NCBI RefSeq assembly: GCF_002288925.2
Contig: NW_022098021.1
Span: forward strand, 1,318,824-1,382,823
Length of the DNA: 64,000 bases
From: Delphinapterus leucas
Taxonomy: Eukaryota > Chordata > Mammalia > Artiodactyla > Monodontidae
Reading direction: 5' to 3'
Under the pieces are notes generated by a model. That model searched no databases and had not been told where the DNA came from. It saw only the letters and a program-made list of their open reading frames with translations. A program made the position numbers and the translations under genes. Positions 1 to 12,788 of the stretch are shown here, piece by piece. The stretch's first letter is position 1, and every line of letters begins with the position of its first letter.

Positions 1-129
1 TAAAAGCAGTGTAACACTGGCCAAGGATGGAAGAACTGGCTGCTGGAACGGAAGAGAGAACCTAGAAACGAGAACATGTGTATATGGACATTTGCTATCT
101 GTAACAAAGTATGCAAGCACCCTAAAAAT

Positions 130-400
130 ACCAAAGAGAAAAAGTAAACATGTTAGCAAAACGGTCAAACTGGCAAAAGTTTATTAAGTCTAATCATCAA
201 GTGCTGAAAAAGATGGAGAAACAAAAACTCAAACACTGTTGGTGAGAATGAACCACAATAGCCACTCTACAGTGGCAATTTAGCATTTTCTAGAATAAGT
301 AAAGATATGCATCCCCTTTGATCTAGAAATTCTACTCCAAGATGTGAGAGACATGTGTCCAAAGGACAATTTAACTAGAGCACTGCCTGTAATAGTAAAC
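130..400 (+). repeat. old LINE-1 3' region fragment
   Basis: Words such as 'cactgttggtgagaatg', 'gatctagaaattctactcc' and 'gcactgcctgtaatag' match the end of LINE-1 ORF2 in diverged form (compare the clean copy at 2960-3150). Plus orientation, interrupted at 451 by a SINE. Confidence 0.6.
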
Positions 401-450
401 AAACAAACAAACAAAAACAATTTAACTATCCCTTAAGAAACAAATGAATA

Positions 451-788
451 GGGACTTCCCTGGTGGCACAGTGGTTAAGAATCTGCCTGCCAATGCAGGG
501 GACACAGGTTGGAGCCCTGGCCTGGGAAGATCCCACATGCCATGGAGCAACTAAGCCCACGTGCCAGAACTACTGAGCATGTGCTCTAGAGCCCGTAAGC
601 CACAACTACTGAGCCCGCATGCCACAAATATTTAAGCCCATGCACCTAGAGCCTGTGCTCCACAACAAGAGAAGCCACCGCAATGAGAAGCTCGCACACC
701 GCAACGCAGAGTAGCCCCCGCTCGCTGCAACTAGAGGAAGCCCACGCACAGCAATGAAGACCCAATGCAGCCAAATATAAATAAAATT
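451..788 (+). repeat. CHR SINE, long form
   Basis: Head 'gggacttccctggtggcaca' with pol III A-box-like 'tggcacagtgg', body of repeated 'acaactactgagccc', tail 'gcagccaaatataaataaaa'. The minus-strand frame at 606-824 is this SINE. Confidence 0.9.
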
Positions 789-961
789 ATAAAAACAAAA
801 AAACAGCACAAAACAGAAAACCAAGGAGGCTGAAGGATAACATTCTAAAATATATCTTACAGGAATCTGAGGAAAAAAATCGAGGAATTAGGAGAGAAGT
901 AATATTATTAAAGAGGTAATATCAGAGAGTTTTCCAGAATTAAGGACATGAGTCCTTAGCT

Positions 962-3713
962 TGAAAAATCATGGCTTCACAGGCGAATTCTATCAAACCT
1001 TTAGAGAAGAGCTAACACCTATCCTTCTCAAACTCTTCCAAAATATAGCAGAGGGAGGAACGCTCCCAAACTCATTCTACGAGGCCACCATCACCCTGAT
1101 ACCAAAGCCAGACAAAGATGTCACAAAGAAAGAAAACTACAGGACAATATCACTGGTGAACATAGATGCAAATATCTTCAACAAAATACTAGCAAACAGA
1201 ATCTAACAGTGCATTATAAGGATCATACACCAAGATCAAGTGGGGTTTATCCCAGGAATGCAAGGATTCTTCAATATATGCAAATCAATCAATGTGATAC
1301 AACATATTAACAAACTGAAGGATAAAAACCATATGATATTCTCAATAGATGAAGAAAAAGCTTTCAACAAAATTCCACACCGATTTTTGATAAAAACCCT
1401 CCAGAAAGTAGGCATAGAGGGAACTTAACCTCAACATAATAAAGGCCATATATGACAAACCCACAGCCAACATCGTCCCCAATGGTGAAAAACTGAAACC
1501 ATTTCTACTAAGATCAGGAACAAGACAAGGTTGCCCACTCTCACCACTACTATTCAACATAGTTTTGGAAGTTTTAGCCACAGCAGTCAGAGAAGAAAAT
1601 GAAACAGAAGGAATCCAAATTGGAAAAGAAGAAGTAAAGCTGTCACTGTTTGCAGATGACATGATACTATACATAGAGAATCCTGAAGATGCTACCAGAA
1701 AACTACTAGAGCTAATCAATGAATTTGGTAAAGTAGCAGGATACAAAATTAATTCACAGAAATCTCCTGCATTCCTATACACTAATGATGAAAAATCTGA
1801 AAGAGAAATTAAGGAAATACTCCCATTTACCATTGCAACAAAAAGAATAAAATACCTAGGAATAAACCTACCTAAGGAGACAAAAGACCTGTATGCAGAA
1901 AATTATAAGACACTGATGAAAGAAATTAAATAGGTGGAGAGACATACCATGTACTTGGATTGGAAGAATCAACATTGTGAAAATGACTATACTACCATAA
2001 GCAATCTACAGATTTAATGCAATCCCTATCAAACTATCAATGCCATTTTTCACAGAACTAGAACAAAAAATTTCACAATTTGTATGGAAACACAAAAGAC
2101 CCTGAATAGCCAAAGCAATATTGAGAAAGAAAAACGGAGCTGGACGAATCAGGCTCCCTGACTTCAGACTATACTACAAAGCTACAGTAATCAAGAGAGT
2201 ATGGTACTGGCACAAAAACAGAAATATAGATCAATGGAACAGGATACAAAGCCCAGAGATAAACCCACGCACATATGGTCACCTTATTTTTGATAAAGGA
2301 GGCAGGAATATACAATGGAGAAAAGACAGCCTCTTCAATAAGTGGTGCTGGGAAAACTGGACAGCTACATGTAAAAGAATAAAATTAGAACACACCCTAA
2401 CACCGTACACAAAAATAAACTCAAAATGGATTGAAGACCTAAATGTAGGCCAGACACTATCAAACTCTTAGAGGAAAACATAGGCAGAACACTCTATGAC
2501 ATAAATCACAGCAAGATCCTTTTTGACCCACCTCCTAAAGAAATGGAAATAGAGACAAAAACAGACAAATGGGACCTAATGAAACTTAAAAGCTTTTGCA
2601 CAGCAAAGGAAACCATAAACAAGATAAAAAGACAACCCTCAGAATGGGAGAAAATATTTGCAAATGAAGCAACTGAAAAAGGATCAATCTCCAAAATTTA
2701 CAAGCAGCTCATGCAGCTCAATATCAAAAAAACAAACAACCCAATCCAAATATGGGCAGAAGACCTAAATAGACATTTCTCCAAAGAAGATATACAGATT
2801 GCCAACAAACACGTGAAAGAATACTCAACATCATTAATCATTAGAGAAATGCAAATCAAAACTACAATGAGATATCATCTCAAACCAGTCAGAATGGCCA
2901 CCATCAAAAAATCTACAAACAGTAAATGCTGGAGAGGGTGTGGAGAGGCGGCAACCCTCTTGCACTGTTGGTGGGAATGTAAATTGGTACAGCCACTATG
3001 GAGAACAGTATGGAGGTTCCTTAAAAAACTAAAAATAGAACTACCATATGACCCAGCAATCTCACTACTGGGCATATATATACCCTGAGAAAACCATAAT
3101 TCAAAAAAAGTCATGTACCACAATGTTCATTGAAGCTCTGTTTACAATAGCCAGGACATGGAAGAAACCTAAGTGTCCAGTGACAGATGAATGGATAAAG
3201 AAGATGTGGCAAATATATACAATGGAATATTACTCAGCCATAAAAAGAAACGAAATTGAGTTATTTGTAGTGAGGTGGATCGATCTAGAGTCTGTCATAC
3301 AGAGTAAAGTAAGTCAGAAAGAGAAAAACAAATACTGTATGCTAACACATATATATGGAATCTAAAAAAAAGAAAGGTCATGAAGAACCTAGGGGCAGGA
3401 CGGGAATAAAGACGCAGACCTACTAGAGAATGGACTTGAGGACACGGGGAGGGGGAAGGGTAAGCTGGGACGAAGTGAGAGAGTGGCATGGATATATATA
3501 CACTACCAAATGTAAAATAGCTAGTGGGAAGGAGCCGCATAGCACAGGGAGATCAGCTCGGTGTTTTGTGACCACCTAGAGGGGAGGGAGGGAGACACAA
3601 GAGGAAAGAGATATGGGGGTATGTGTATATGTATAGCTGATTCGCTTGTTATAAAGCAGAAACTAACAAACCATTGTAAAGCAATTATACTCCAATAAAG
3701 ATGTGAAAAAAAA
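962..3713 (+). mobile_element. LINE-1, 5'-truncated, ORF2 broken
   Basis: The 3' 2.75 kb of a LINE-1 in plus orientation, antisense to SKA3. ORF2 pieces are recognisable in several frames: the reverse transcriptase region ([20 protein letters not shown], then [16 protein letters not shown] with its FADD active-site motif), the later domain ([20 protein letters not shown]) and the C-terminus (KMWQIYTMEYYSAIKRNEIE). In-frame stops (after ...ILANRI at 1204 and ...VGIEGT at 1426) and frameshifts break ORF2, so the copy is dead. A 3'UTR follows and ends in 'ctccaataaagatgtgaaaaaa' style sequence near 3713. No ORF1 or promoter is present. Confidence 0.92.
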
Positions 3714-3995
3714 AGAAAAATCATACTAAATTCTAAACATAATAAATAAAAATCTTATAGACTACCAGGGAAAAAAAGACAGATTTTCCACAAAAGAAAG
3801 CTAATCAGACCAATAGCACTCTGCTCACCAGCAGCTCACCAGGTCACAATGGAATACTTTCTTTAAAATGTTCAAGAAAAACAAGCTGTCAATCTAGTCG
3901 TCTATATCCAGCTAAATTATCATTCAAGAATGAGCAACGACATTGTAAATCAACTATACTTCAATAAAATTTTTAAAATAAGTAAATAACATAAA
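3714..3995 (+). repeat. second LINE-1-like 3' fragment
   Basis: 'ccagctaaattatcattcaag' style wording and the terminal 'tcaactatacttcaataaaa' resemble LINE-1/HAL1 sequence. Degenerate; family assignment is a guess. Confidence 0.4.
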
Positions 3996-4299
3996 TGATA
4001 GCATGGGGGGGGGAAAGAATGACACAAAAAAAGGGAAATCTAAACCCAGAAGGAATGAGTGGGATAAAAGAAGCAATGGTAAATTACTAAATTTTAGTAA
4101 GTAGAGACTGTAAAAACTGTAATAATCATACTTTTGTGGCATAAAAATAGGGTCAAACTAAATACAGTAGAAACTCTATTAACAAACAATCCTCCACTTA
4201 ACCAAATTACTAATGGGTAAACGTAAGCATTCTGTTCCTTCCGTGAAATATACTGCTGATGGTATATTAAAGGATTTCAGTTGGTAAGCTATTCTTTAG

Positions 4300-4430
4300 A
4301 AAATCCATCCCACTTCAGAAGGCCTAAAGATATTCTCCTTTATCATTTTCTAAAAAGTTTATAGTCCATTGGGAATTGATTTCTGAGTATGATGTGCAGG
4401 AGGTAGTGGTTCATTCTTTCTATTAAAAAA
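4300..4430 (-). repeat. LINE-1 ORF2 fragment, antisense
   Basis: 'agtccattgggaattgattt' and following match the antisense LINE-1 word pattern seen again at 13860-13900 and 37515-37560. Short and diverged. Confidence 0.45.
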
Positions 4431-4510
4431 AAAAAGGCCTTTATTGAATATAATCATGCTCTTATAAGTTGAGCTCAGCTTACTATGAGTTAGTTGTATT
4501 TTTGTTTTTT

Positions 4511-4825
4511 AATTTATTTATGTTTGGCTGTTTTGGGTCTTCATTGCTGCACGTGGGCCCTCTCCAGTTGTGATGAGCAGGGGCCACTCCTCCCTGTGGT
4601 GCACAGGCCTCTCATTGCGGTGGCCTCTCCCGTTGCAGAGCATGGGCTCCAGGCACGTGGGCCCCAGTAGTTGTGGCTCACGGGCTCCAGAGCGCACGCT
4701 CAGCAGTTGTGGCACACGGGCCCAGTTGCCCCACGGCATGTGGGATCCTCCCGGACCAGGGCTCGAACCTGTGTCCCCTGCATTGGCAGGCGGACTCCCA
4801 ACCACTGCGCCACCAGGGAAGCTCC
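4511..4825 (-). repeat. CHR SINE, long form, GC-rich body
   Basis: Antisense tail 'tttggctgttttgggtcttc' at left, antisense head 'accagggaagctccc' at right. The five overlapping frames across 4518-4895 on both strands are SINE sequence. Confidence 0.88.
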
Positions 4826-5563
4826 CAGTTGTATTTTTTCAAACCTGTTTATGCCAGCAGTATTTGTTAATTTAATAACAAGTCAGTGCAAATAGCACAA
4901 AAAAAGAATTTCTCTGAAAACATGTCCAAAACTTTGGAAAGACCTGACAGACAAGTTACTTTAAAAAATTTTCCAATAAATTTGGTATAGACCAGATGAT
5001 TATAAATAATTATTCAGGGAAATCATAAAACTCTAGGATTTTTCATTTTATAGTATGTGAAAACCAGTGTTTTCATGTTTGCTGGGACAAATATGAAAAC
5101 ACTACATGAAAATGATTTTCAGTTTTTGTACTATTAAAAAAACCCCAAATTTGAAATGGTAGCTGATGTATTCTGGGCGTGGTTTACGTAAGGAAGATAA
5201 TGTAGAACTCTAATCAATAGGCTGAAGCTAAACTAAAACAAAAAAAGGTATTATTGGCTCTACATCAAAAGATTGGTGAATGAATATATATTTATGTTTT
5301 AAGTTAAAATGTTAAAAACAAACAAACAAGCTGAAAAATACTGAATACAATCAGAAAGAGTATGAAAAACATTCCAGAAAATTATATTTCTCTTGTATGA
5401 AATCATGCTGAACCTGAATGGAATGGCACTTCCTATAATTCAATATTGTGAACCGAGAAGATGCAGAAGGCTGTTAGAATGTCTAAGGTGATAGAACCAT
5501 TTTTTTGTACAAAGATAGTCTGAAAAGAGTATAGCTGAGAAGTAACCTGATTTTCACACTTAC

Positions 5564-5649
5564 CATTTTTTTCCAATGGCTGGGTTATGGGGCCAGGAGT
5601 GGCAAAGAAATTATTGTTGGTCACTGGTTCTGTTTCCATGGCCTCCTCA
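5564..5649 (-). CDS. SKA3: SKA3 exon 5
   Basis: An 86-bp exon encoding (S)EEAMETEPVTNNNFFATPGP then ITQPLEKN. The acceptor AG is at 5651-5650 and the donor G|GTAAGT has GT at 5563-5562. Phase continues from exon 4, giving 817 coding bases so far (272 codons plus one base). Human SKA3 has about 412 residues, so roughly 140 C-terminal residues are missing from the window. No matching exons are visible between 5563 and 1, so they are inferred to lie left of base 1. A frame running from the exon past the donor (CENQVTSQLY...) is intronic read-through. Confidence 0.9.
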
Positions 5650-5895
5650 CTGGCGTGATTCATAAGGAAATAATAAGGTCAAAAAAAAGTTAATATTTAA
5701 CCTCTGGAAAAAAATTTAATCTTACTATATATCATCAAGTCTGGACAAATATTCAGTTATGTTTTATGGAACAGTAGTCCCACGGAACAAACTGTTCTTT
5801 TGTTTTTAAATGTATATCCATGGCTCAAAAAAAGGTTAAGAACCATTTTGTATTGACAGTGTTGACTTAGAAGTGGGTTAAAAGTCTTTAACGTA

Positions 5896-6006
5896 GGGAC
5901 TTGCCTGGCGGTCCAGTGGTTGGAACTCTGTGCTTCCACTGCAGAGGGGCACAGGTTTGATCCCTGGTCGGGAAACTAGGATCCAACATGCCGTGCGGCC
6001 AAAAGA
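5896..6006 (+). repeat. CHR SINE, short form
   Basis: Head 'agggacttgcctggcggtcc', tail 'ccgtgcggccaaaaga'. The head has one substitution (ttgcc for ttccc), so this is an older copy. Confidence 0.82.
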
Positions 6007-7225
6007 ACCCCAAAACAACTTTGACTTCAAGGAAAGCTATGAGTTCAACTCATTAGTTCAAATATAGGAATTGTATAGCTCATGGCTTCAAAATCATAAA
6101 GTGGAATTTTATACCGGTATACAGATAGAGATTAAGAACGTTTTTTTAAACTAAGAAGACTCATCCTGCTATCTTAAGGCAGTTCTAGCCAATTACCCAG
6201 ATGTCTGAAATACAGTTATAAAGAAGAGTATCACTGAATACTAGAAGATGGTTCAATTAACCAACTGTCCTAGTGTAATTTGCTGAATAATCTTTACTTC
6301 AAAAACACCTTCAGTATATATTAAGTTCTTATGTAAATTAGAGGCTGTTTCTGGGCTATTCTGTTCCTGCAGTAGGTCCATTCTGTCACAATTTTATACT
6401 GCTTTACTTACTGTAGCTTTATGTATTTTAATAACTAGTAGGTTAAGTCCCCTCATTACTGTTATTTTTCATTATTTTCTTAGTTATCCTTTTTATTCTT
6501 CCAAATAATTTTAGAATAATTCTGTCAAATATCCCTCACTTTCTACCTTAAAAAAAAAACCAAGGTTTTATTGTAATTGTATGATATCCATACATTAACT
6601 TGATATGATTGAACATCTTAATAATATTCAGTCATTCTATTCAGGATTATGGTCTATTTTTTCATCCTAATTTTCCCTTTATATAACTCAGAAATATTTA
6701 ATGGTTTTATTCATATAGGTCTTTCACATACAATTGGCATGAGTATTTTACCTTTCTGTTTCAAATTTGAATGATTTTCCCCCCTGTATTTACCAATTAG
6801 TTATTAATAAAATATAGGAAAGCATATTACTTTAAATAGTTATAACTATATAAAATATATCTTATCAATATATCAGCTTCTTTCTTGAACTTTTATTATT
6901 TCTAGAAATTTTAGATGTGACTTTCTCGAGTTGCCCAGGCACAAAACATGGCCTAGAAATACATCAGAGTAATACTTATTTCTGTTTCCTATCTCATTAC
7001 ATAGGCCAGAACATCAAGAATGACATTAAAAAAAATGATGTTTAATAGTGGTAACAGATAGCTTCACTATTAAGTTAGATATTCATATTGTTTATTATGT
7101 TAATGAAGTATCTTTCCACTTAGAATTTGACCAAACAATTTAAATGAAGAACAGGTGTCAAATTTCATAAAATTCCTTACTGAGGAATAATAATAGGATA
7201 ATCTATTGAGATTATCCTAGTTTTA

Positions 7226-7547
7226 AATTAATTAATTAATTTTATTTTTGGCTGCACTGGGTCTTTGTTGCTGCACGCAGGCCTTTCTAGTTGTGGCGAG
7301 CAGGGGCTACTCTTCGTTGTGGTGCACGTGCTTCTCATTGTGGTGGCTTCTCTTGTTGCAGAGCATGGGCTCCAGGCGTGCGGGCTTCGGTAGTTGTGGC
7401 TCACGGGCTCTGGAGTGCAGGCTCAGTAGTTGTGGCGCACGGGCTTAGTTGCTCCGCGGCATGTGGGATCTTCTTGGACCAGTGCTCGAACCCATGTCCC
7501 CTGCACTGGCCGGTGGTTCCTTTACCACTGCACCACCAGGTTAAGTC
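7226..7547 (-). repeat. CHR SINE, long form
   Basis: Antisense copy from 'tttatttttggctgcactgg' to 'caccaccaggttaagtcc'. The frames at 7248-7566 are this element. Confidence 0.88.
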
Positions 7548-7849
7548 CTCTTTTTTTTCTTGTTGAGTCATAGAAATGGTGTATTTTATGAATTCCCAAA
7601 TATTAAACTATCTTTGCATTCCTGGGATAAGCTTAATGTGGAAGTTACGCATTATAGTTTTACTATTCTGTAGAATTCAATTTATGAGTATTTTAATTGG
7701 GATTTTAACATGTATATTCACAATTAGATTGGGCCATAGCTTCCTTTGGTGTGCTCTTTCTGTGTTTGTATCAAGGGTATATCAATGTCAAACTGAACTG
7801 CAGAGTTTTCTGTCGTATTCTAGTTTTAGAAAAATAACTTTTTTTTGAG

Positions 7850-7932
7850 TGTGTGTTCAATAAAATTTTATTTACAAAAAATAGGCAGTAGGCTGGGTTT
7901 GGTCTCTGGCTATAGTTTGAAGACCCCTGATA
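7850..7932 (+). repeat. probable hAT-type DNA transposon remnant
   Basis: 'caataaaattttatttac' followed by 'ggctatagtttgaagacccc' resembles one terminal part of a common non-autonomous mammalian DNA transposon. Too short to name. Confidence 0.35.
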
Positions 7933-9219
7933 ATGACAGTTCTTTTTAAAAATCATTATTTTCATAGTATCTCATTCTAAAGGCAGTTTATAATTTTTTA
8001 TCCATTATACCCCACTAACTCTATGTAAGCAGGATGGGTATGGTTGTATCCATTGCACTAGCGTTTGTGAGTCTGGAGGTCCCCAGGTTAGGTGTTGGCA
8101 TCTGAACTAGAACGTATGTCTCCTTCTCAGAAAAAGAACTTTTATGTAAGATGGAAGGTATATGTTCTCTGAAATTATGAAAGGATTCATCCAGGAAACC
8201 ATCTGTGCCCAGAGCTTTTTGGAGCTACTTCTCTGATAACTCTTCTAGTTTTCTTCTCTGATTTTTGGTCTATATAGGTTTTCTAATTCAAGTCTGTTTT
8301 GATAATTTTGTGTTGTTTTCAAAACTTTTTAATTTATCTGAATTTTCTAAATTTCCCAGTATTATACCCTATAGTATTTCTAATAGCTTGAAAAATAAAA
8401 AATATAGCCCATAGTTCCTAATTTTGCCATTTACATTAATGTTTAAATAAGAACCAATTCTTCAACATATCAGTTTTACCCTTCTGAAAATATTTTGTAA
8501 TGACATTTTATCTTTAGTGTTTACTCTCTTCACTTTTCCCCATAATTGTGGGGTTTTCTTCTGACACTTTGAGTCGAATGTTTATTTTCCTTCTTTAATA
8601 ACTATAGTTCTTAAAGGTATGGATTTATATGTGGTACTGTGATATGCGGTATTTTCATTTTCATTGTAACTCATTAATTACCACTTCCATACTAATCACT
8701 CCCCACCTCTTTAGTCTAGCATGGAATTCATCACTGCGCTTCAAATTCATATTAAAATACCTAAGCTTAAGAGCACCTCAAAAGCAACATGTAAGGAAAC
8801 TCATCACCTTTACTGCATCCCAAGCTGCAGGTATTTCTATTTTAGTTCCCAAGCATCACTTCAGGCAACAAAACAGAAATCTGTGATTTACCCAAGATCC
8901 TCTTCTCTTCCCAAGTCTCCATACCAAATCAGTCGTAAGTTTTTAATAATTTTACTTTATCCCTTCTTCTTTATCCTACCATATACCATCTGTTTTCAGG
9001 CTCTTACCATTCCTTCTATATCTTCTAACCTGAGGAAACTAATAGCTAACACTTTACTGATGGAATTGGTGATTCAGAGAAGTTTGAAATATGAAGTATC
9101 TTAAAATCTTTGAAGGAAAGATATTGTCTGAAACATATTTCTTCTAGGGAAAAAAAAATCAATAAATACAAAAGATTTAGAAAGTTAGATAAAATGCTCC
9201 TTTTAAGAAAGCTGCTTAC

Positions 9220-9619
9220 CTGTTATTCTTCACATTTTTAAGTCCCATTGTATAATCTTCATTTAAACACATAGTATATTCAGAGATACCAAAGTGTTCT
9301 AACTTAGGAGTCACACACTCAAAATCATCCATCTTTAGTGCACATTTGGGAGTTTTTACTAGTGGCCGTTTGGAAAATGGAGTTAAAATTTTTGGCTCTT
9401 CCTTCTCGTTGTTTACTGCCTGGGGAGGGTTTGGCAGAACTTGGGATATCATGTACCGCTCAAGTCCAAAATCGGAAAGTTGTGGACTACGTGGAGGCTT
9501 CTCAGAAACAGAACTGCTTGGAGGAGCGGAATCCGACAAATCACCCTTCACATCAGGCTTCTCAGGATTTTCACGTTTATTGTTCTCTGGTTTAGAGTCG
9601 ACGACTTCTTGCTCATCCA
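9220..9619 (-). CDS. SKA3: SKA3 exon 4 (disordered central region)
   Basis: The largest SKA3 exon here, 400 bp. It has acceptor CCCAG at 9624-9620 and donor AG|GTAAGC (GT at 9219-9218). It is rich in Ser, Pro, Glu and Lys and contains the conserved motifs [40 protein letters not shown] and [19 protein letters not shown]. In the family this C-terminal half is largely unstructured. It carries Cdk1-type S/T-P sites (RSPQ, VTPK, KTPK and LTPF are visible) and, further on, the Ndc80-binding region. Compared with remembered human SKA3 the stretch before TPKCALK is three residues shorter (LVKTPKC against LVKVLKTPKC), and one Lys is missing at the exon 4/5 junction. Both are in-frame, so they look like ordinary divergence rather than damage. 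Confidence 0.95.
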
Positions 9620-11125
9620 CTGGGAGGAAAAGTCAAGGTCATATTCTGGTCAAACAGCAGACTAGAAAATGTCATATACTAAAACCACATAAAACAGCTC
9701 CATTTGAAATGTCCCAAATCGGCAAAGGTCCTGACTCTCTCCTTATTCTCTAAGGTTTTATTTCAATTGTCCCTTTAAATTTCTGACATGTACCGCCTTG
9801 TCCATCCATATCTCATCTAGGGGATTACATTAGAGAAGGGGAGTAAACTAAAATGTTAAAAAAACAATACCCACAAATAAAAGTGTAATTTCCTTACTTT
9901 CTCAGTTAATGTGATTTAGCAGTCTTTCTTAACATATTATGAAACTATCTTATCATGTAATGACATTTAATTACAGTGTGGAGTTAACTACAATCCAGAT
10001 TTAACACAAAGTAAAATAATATTATTTTAGATTTCTAACTTACAGATGGCCTAAGGTAAAAAGGAAAGACTGTTACACAAATATAAATTTTTAACCTAAG
10101 TCAGTCTGGAACACCTGTATCAAAAACCTAGTTGAGAGAAATCAGAGGAGAAATTAGTGGGACAAGTAGTTTCTCAGTCTTTAATAGGTTATATCTGACT
10201 CCACACCCCCATATGCTTAACCACTACACTGTACATTTCAGACTAAATAACTTTACTAACAACTATACTTTTTCCCACAGTCCTCTGCCATCTCCTGGGT
10301 ATACCACTGGTTAATAAGTTTGGTGTGGAACTTAGGTTGGATCCAGGATAGCACTTACAATGCCAAGAAAGAGTTCAAGAAGGAGAAATACTAGTTTTCG
10401 GTGTGAGAGACAACAGAAAGTGAAAGAGGATACCTAGAAAGAAGGTAAGTGGATTTGGTCAGGATTTGGGCAGAGATTAATTTAACAAATGATAGGGCTT
10501 CGGTTAGACAGTGAGACAGCCAGGTATAAAGGTATAAAGTAGAGAATAGAATGGCGGAAGAAAATGCAGAATGACAAATATAAAATGTGTATTAAAGAAA
10601 TGTAGTATGAAGTAGAGAAGGAAAATTAACCAATAATTGGAAAGGGCTGATAGAAAGAAGAGACAGAGGAGAGGGTGAGATGAAGGAAGAGAAACTAAAA
10701 TGTATTTAGAATCCCCGATGGGATAGGCTTTTTTTTTTTTTTTTTGGATAGGCATTTTTATATTTAATTTTTACTCCATTTAATTTCCATATTAACTGCT
10801 CCAAGCACAAAAAAAATCTTTGAATATTTTTTCCTCATTTAAAAAATTAAGGTACTTAACAACATTTTGGAGAACATTCAGCTGATAGAATTTAAAGAGC
10901 CAAGATCTGAACCCACATCTTTTGATTCTAAATGCTGCCATATGTTTAAGCATTTGGAGGGAGTTAATAAAGAGATTTGTTTTAGATAATTTTGAACAGA
11001 TAACATTTGGTTGCTAAATGGGAAATATTAATTGTAATAATCATACATATTTATTGAAAGAAATGGGAAATAAAATTTTCTAAAATTTCCTGTTTGTTGC
11101 ATCTTTTTAAAGAAAATACCAGGAA

Positions 11126-11253
11126 GGGACTTCCCTGGTGGTCCAGTGGCTACGACTCTGTGCTCCCAGTGCAGGGAGCCTGGGTTTGATCCCTGGTCAG
11201 GAAGCTAGATCCCACACGCTGCAACTAAGACCAATGAGCCAAATAAATAAATA
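11126..11253 (+). repeat. CHR SINE, short form
   Basis: Head 'gggacttccctggtggtcca', tail 'gagccaaataaataaat'. Flanked by the direct repeat 'aaagaaaatac' on both sides, a target-site duplication. Confidence 0.88.
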
Positions 11254-11639
11254 TTAAAAAGAAAATACTTATACTTTTTTATTTTTTAGGAGTCATTACA
11301 GATTGAAGGAAGTGAAGGCTTGAAGGAGGTGAAGAGGTACACACTTTTTCTATGAAGATATTACTTTCCTTGTTTTGATTGGCAACCGAAATGAACTAGG
11401 ATAGGATATTGTTTTTTTGTGCATGATAAGCCACGACATGTTAAATATGAAGGATGTACCATTAAAAAAAAAAGTTATAACCTTTGATTTCGTGGCTTTT
11501 GGCCCTTGGAAGAGCTGCTGATTCAGAGCTGTTTTGGCATTGTGCTTTCTGTTAATTTTGAGAAATGTTACAAGAACTACCAAAAAACCTATTGTTGAAT
11601 TTATTACAAGGCTGTCACTGATGAGTTTAATAAAATAAA

Positions 11640-11828
11640 GTTATCACCATTATTACTACCTCTTAGGGAGGTATTAACATCTCTAGTTCACTAGTGAGGA
11701 AAAGCAATTTAGAGAAATTATCCAGGGTCACACATGTAGTAACTGGTGGAACCATTTTCTGAGTAACCAAAGTCAACCTGTCCACACCAAAGTCAACTGA
11801 ATTCTTTCCATTATACCATGTGGATTAT
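11640..11828 (+). repeat. MIR SINE
   Basis: 'agtgaggaaaagcaattta', 'ccagggtcacacatgtagta' and the final 'attataccatgtgg' follow the MIR core order (deeper mammalian tRNA-derived SINE). Diverged. Confidence 0.55.
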
Positions 11829-12009
11829 TTAATATACCTTCATATATATCCTTGATATATACATATTTGTTGAATCTAATTAATGTTTTATTTATGTACA
11901 AAGACTCTCATAGCAGAAATGAAGACACTGAAGCATATTGAAATTAGTTACTCACAGTTATGGGTATAACAATAATAATAGTTAACAATGGGTGATTAGC
12001 ATACAAGGT

Positions 12010-12350
12010 ACTGTTCTAAGCAAATTTTATCTCATTTAATCCTTATACAGCCTCAGAGGTAGATACTATTAAACATATCTACTTTATAGGACTTCCCTGT
12101 TGGTCCAGTGGTTAGGACTTGGTGCTTTCACTGCCGTGGTCCTGGGCTCAGTTCCTGGTCGGGGAACTAAGATACTGCAAGCCACGTGGCGCGGCCAAAA
12201 ACAAAAAAAAATTCTCTCATTTATAGGTGAGAAAGTGAGGTACAAAGTTAAGTAACTGGTCAAAGATTAATACAGCTAGTAAGTGGTGAAATTAGAGATT
12301 TGAACTCAGGCAGTTTGACTCTAAATTCTAAACCATCATGCTATCCTACC
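12010..12350 (+). repeat. MIR SINE split by a CHR SINE
   Basis: 'ctcatttaatccttataca' before and 'aggtgagaaagtgaggtaca ... acagctagtaagtggtgaa' after the CHR insertion at 12089-12209 form one MIR, showing relative age. Confidence 0.6.
12089..12209 (+). repeat. CHR SINE, short form
   Basis: Head 'ggacttccctgttggtccag', tail 'ggcgcggccaaaaaca'. Inserted inside a MIR. Confidence 0.88.
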
Positions 12351-12788
12351 CTTCATTAGAATTTTAGAACTAAAAAGGACTTTACGAATTTATATAGCCA
12401 AAAATCTCTCATTCTATGGAAGAAGAAACTGAGAACGAGAAAAGTGAAATAGCATGCCTTAAGGTTGGTCTCTCAGCCGTTTACTGGCAGAGCTGACCAG
12501 AAACAACTATCCTCAAGTGACGTAGATTTATCTGGTACCCTTCTTTCATCTAGCGCTGTGTTGGTTCTCATCTAGCATTTGCAAAGGAGAGCAAGGACTG
12601 TCTTTATATTGTACCACTGATCAGCACTGCATCTAGAACACAGTGATTGCTGAATAAATGATCAAAGGACTATCATATAATGGCAGAGTCAGAACTAGAA
12701 ACAATGGCCAAGCCTATAGTAGTCTTAATCGTGCTGCCTTCTTTCTTTAATACTAAAACAAATGCTATAAAATGCAAGTCATTCACAC

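Larger units (their letters stand above)
1..5563 (-). other. SKA3: SKA3 intron 5 (partial)
   Basis: The intron begins at the exon 5 donor (5563) and leaves the window at base 1. It is mostly repeat: an old LINE-1 3' piece, two long-form SINEs, a 2.75-kb LINE-1 and minor LINE fragments. The stretch 4830-5560 shows nothing identifiable. Confidence 0.85.
6390..8600 (-). repeat. old LINE-1 ORF2 region, antisense, interrupted
   Basis: 'actgtagctttatgtatttt', 'gcattcctgggataagctta' and 'ggaaaccatctgtgcccaga' follow the antisense order of LINE-1 ORF2 also readable at 37750-38700. Heavily diverged, with a SINE at 7226-7547 and a DNA-transposon-like piece at 7850-7932 inside it. Limits are approximate. 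Confidence 0.55.
5650..9219 (-). other. SKA3: SKA3 intron 4
   Basis: A 3.57-kb intron. It contains a short SINE, a patchy antisense LINE-1 (about 6390-8600), one long SINE nested in it and a DNA-transposon scrap. The frames at 8629-9104 have no recognisable relative and sit at the LINE-1 edge. The stretches 6007-6389 and 8600-9200 hold nothing I can name. Confidence 0.8.
9620..12788 (-). other. SKA3: SKA3 intron 3
   Basis: A 3.17-kb intron with two short-form SINEs and two or three MIR copies. Stretches 9760-10850 and 12480-12670 show nothing identifiable. The tiny frames at 10132-10755 and 11350-11583 have no support. Confidence 0.8.

Noticed and set aside
2543..3365. 181- and 105-codon frames
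   Set aside because: They are fragments of LINE-1 ORF2, not host genes.
8629..9104. Overlapping frames of 85 and 127 codons
   Set aside because: At the edge of old LINE-1 sequence, no family resemblance, two frames overlapping as expected by chance.
9338..9753. Plus-strand frames of 85 and 135 codons
   Set aside because: Antisense shadows of SKA3 exon 4.
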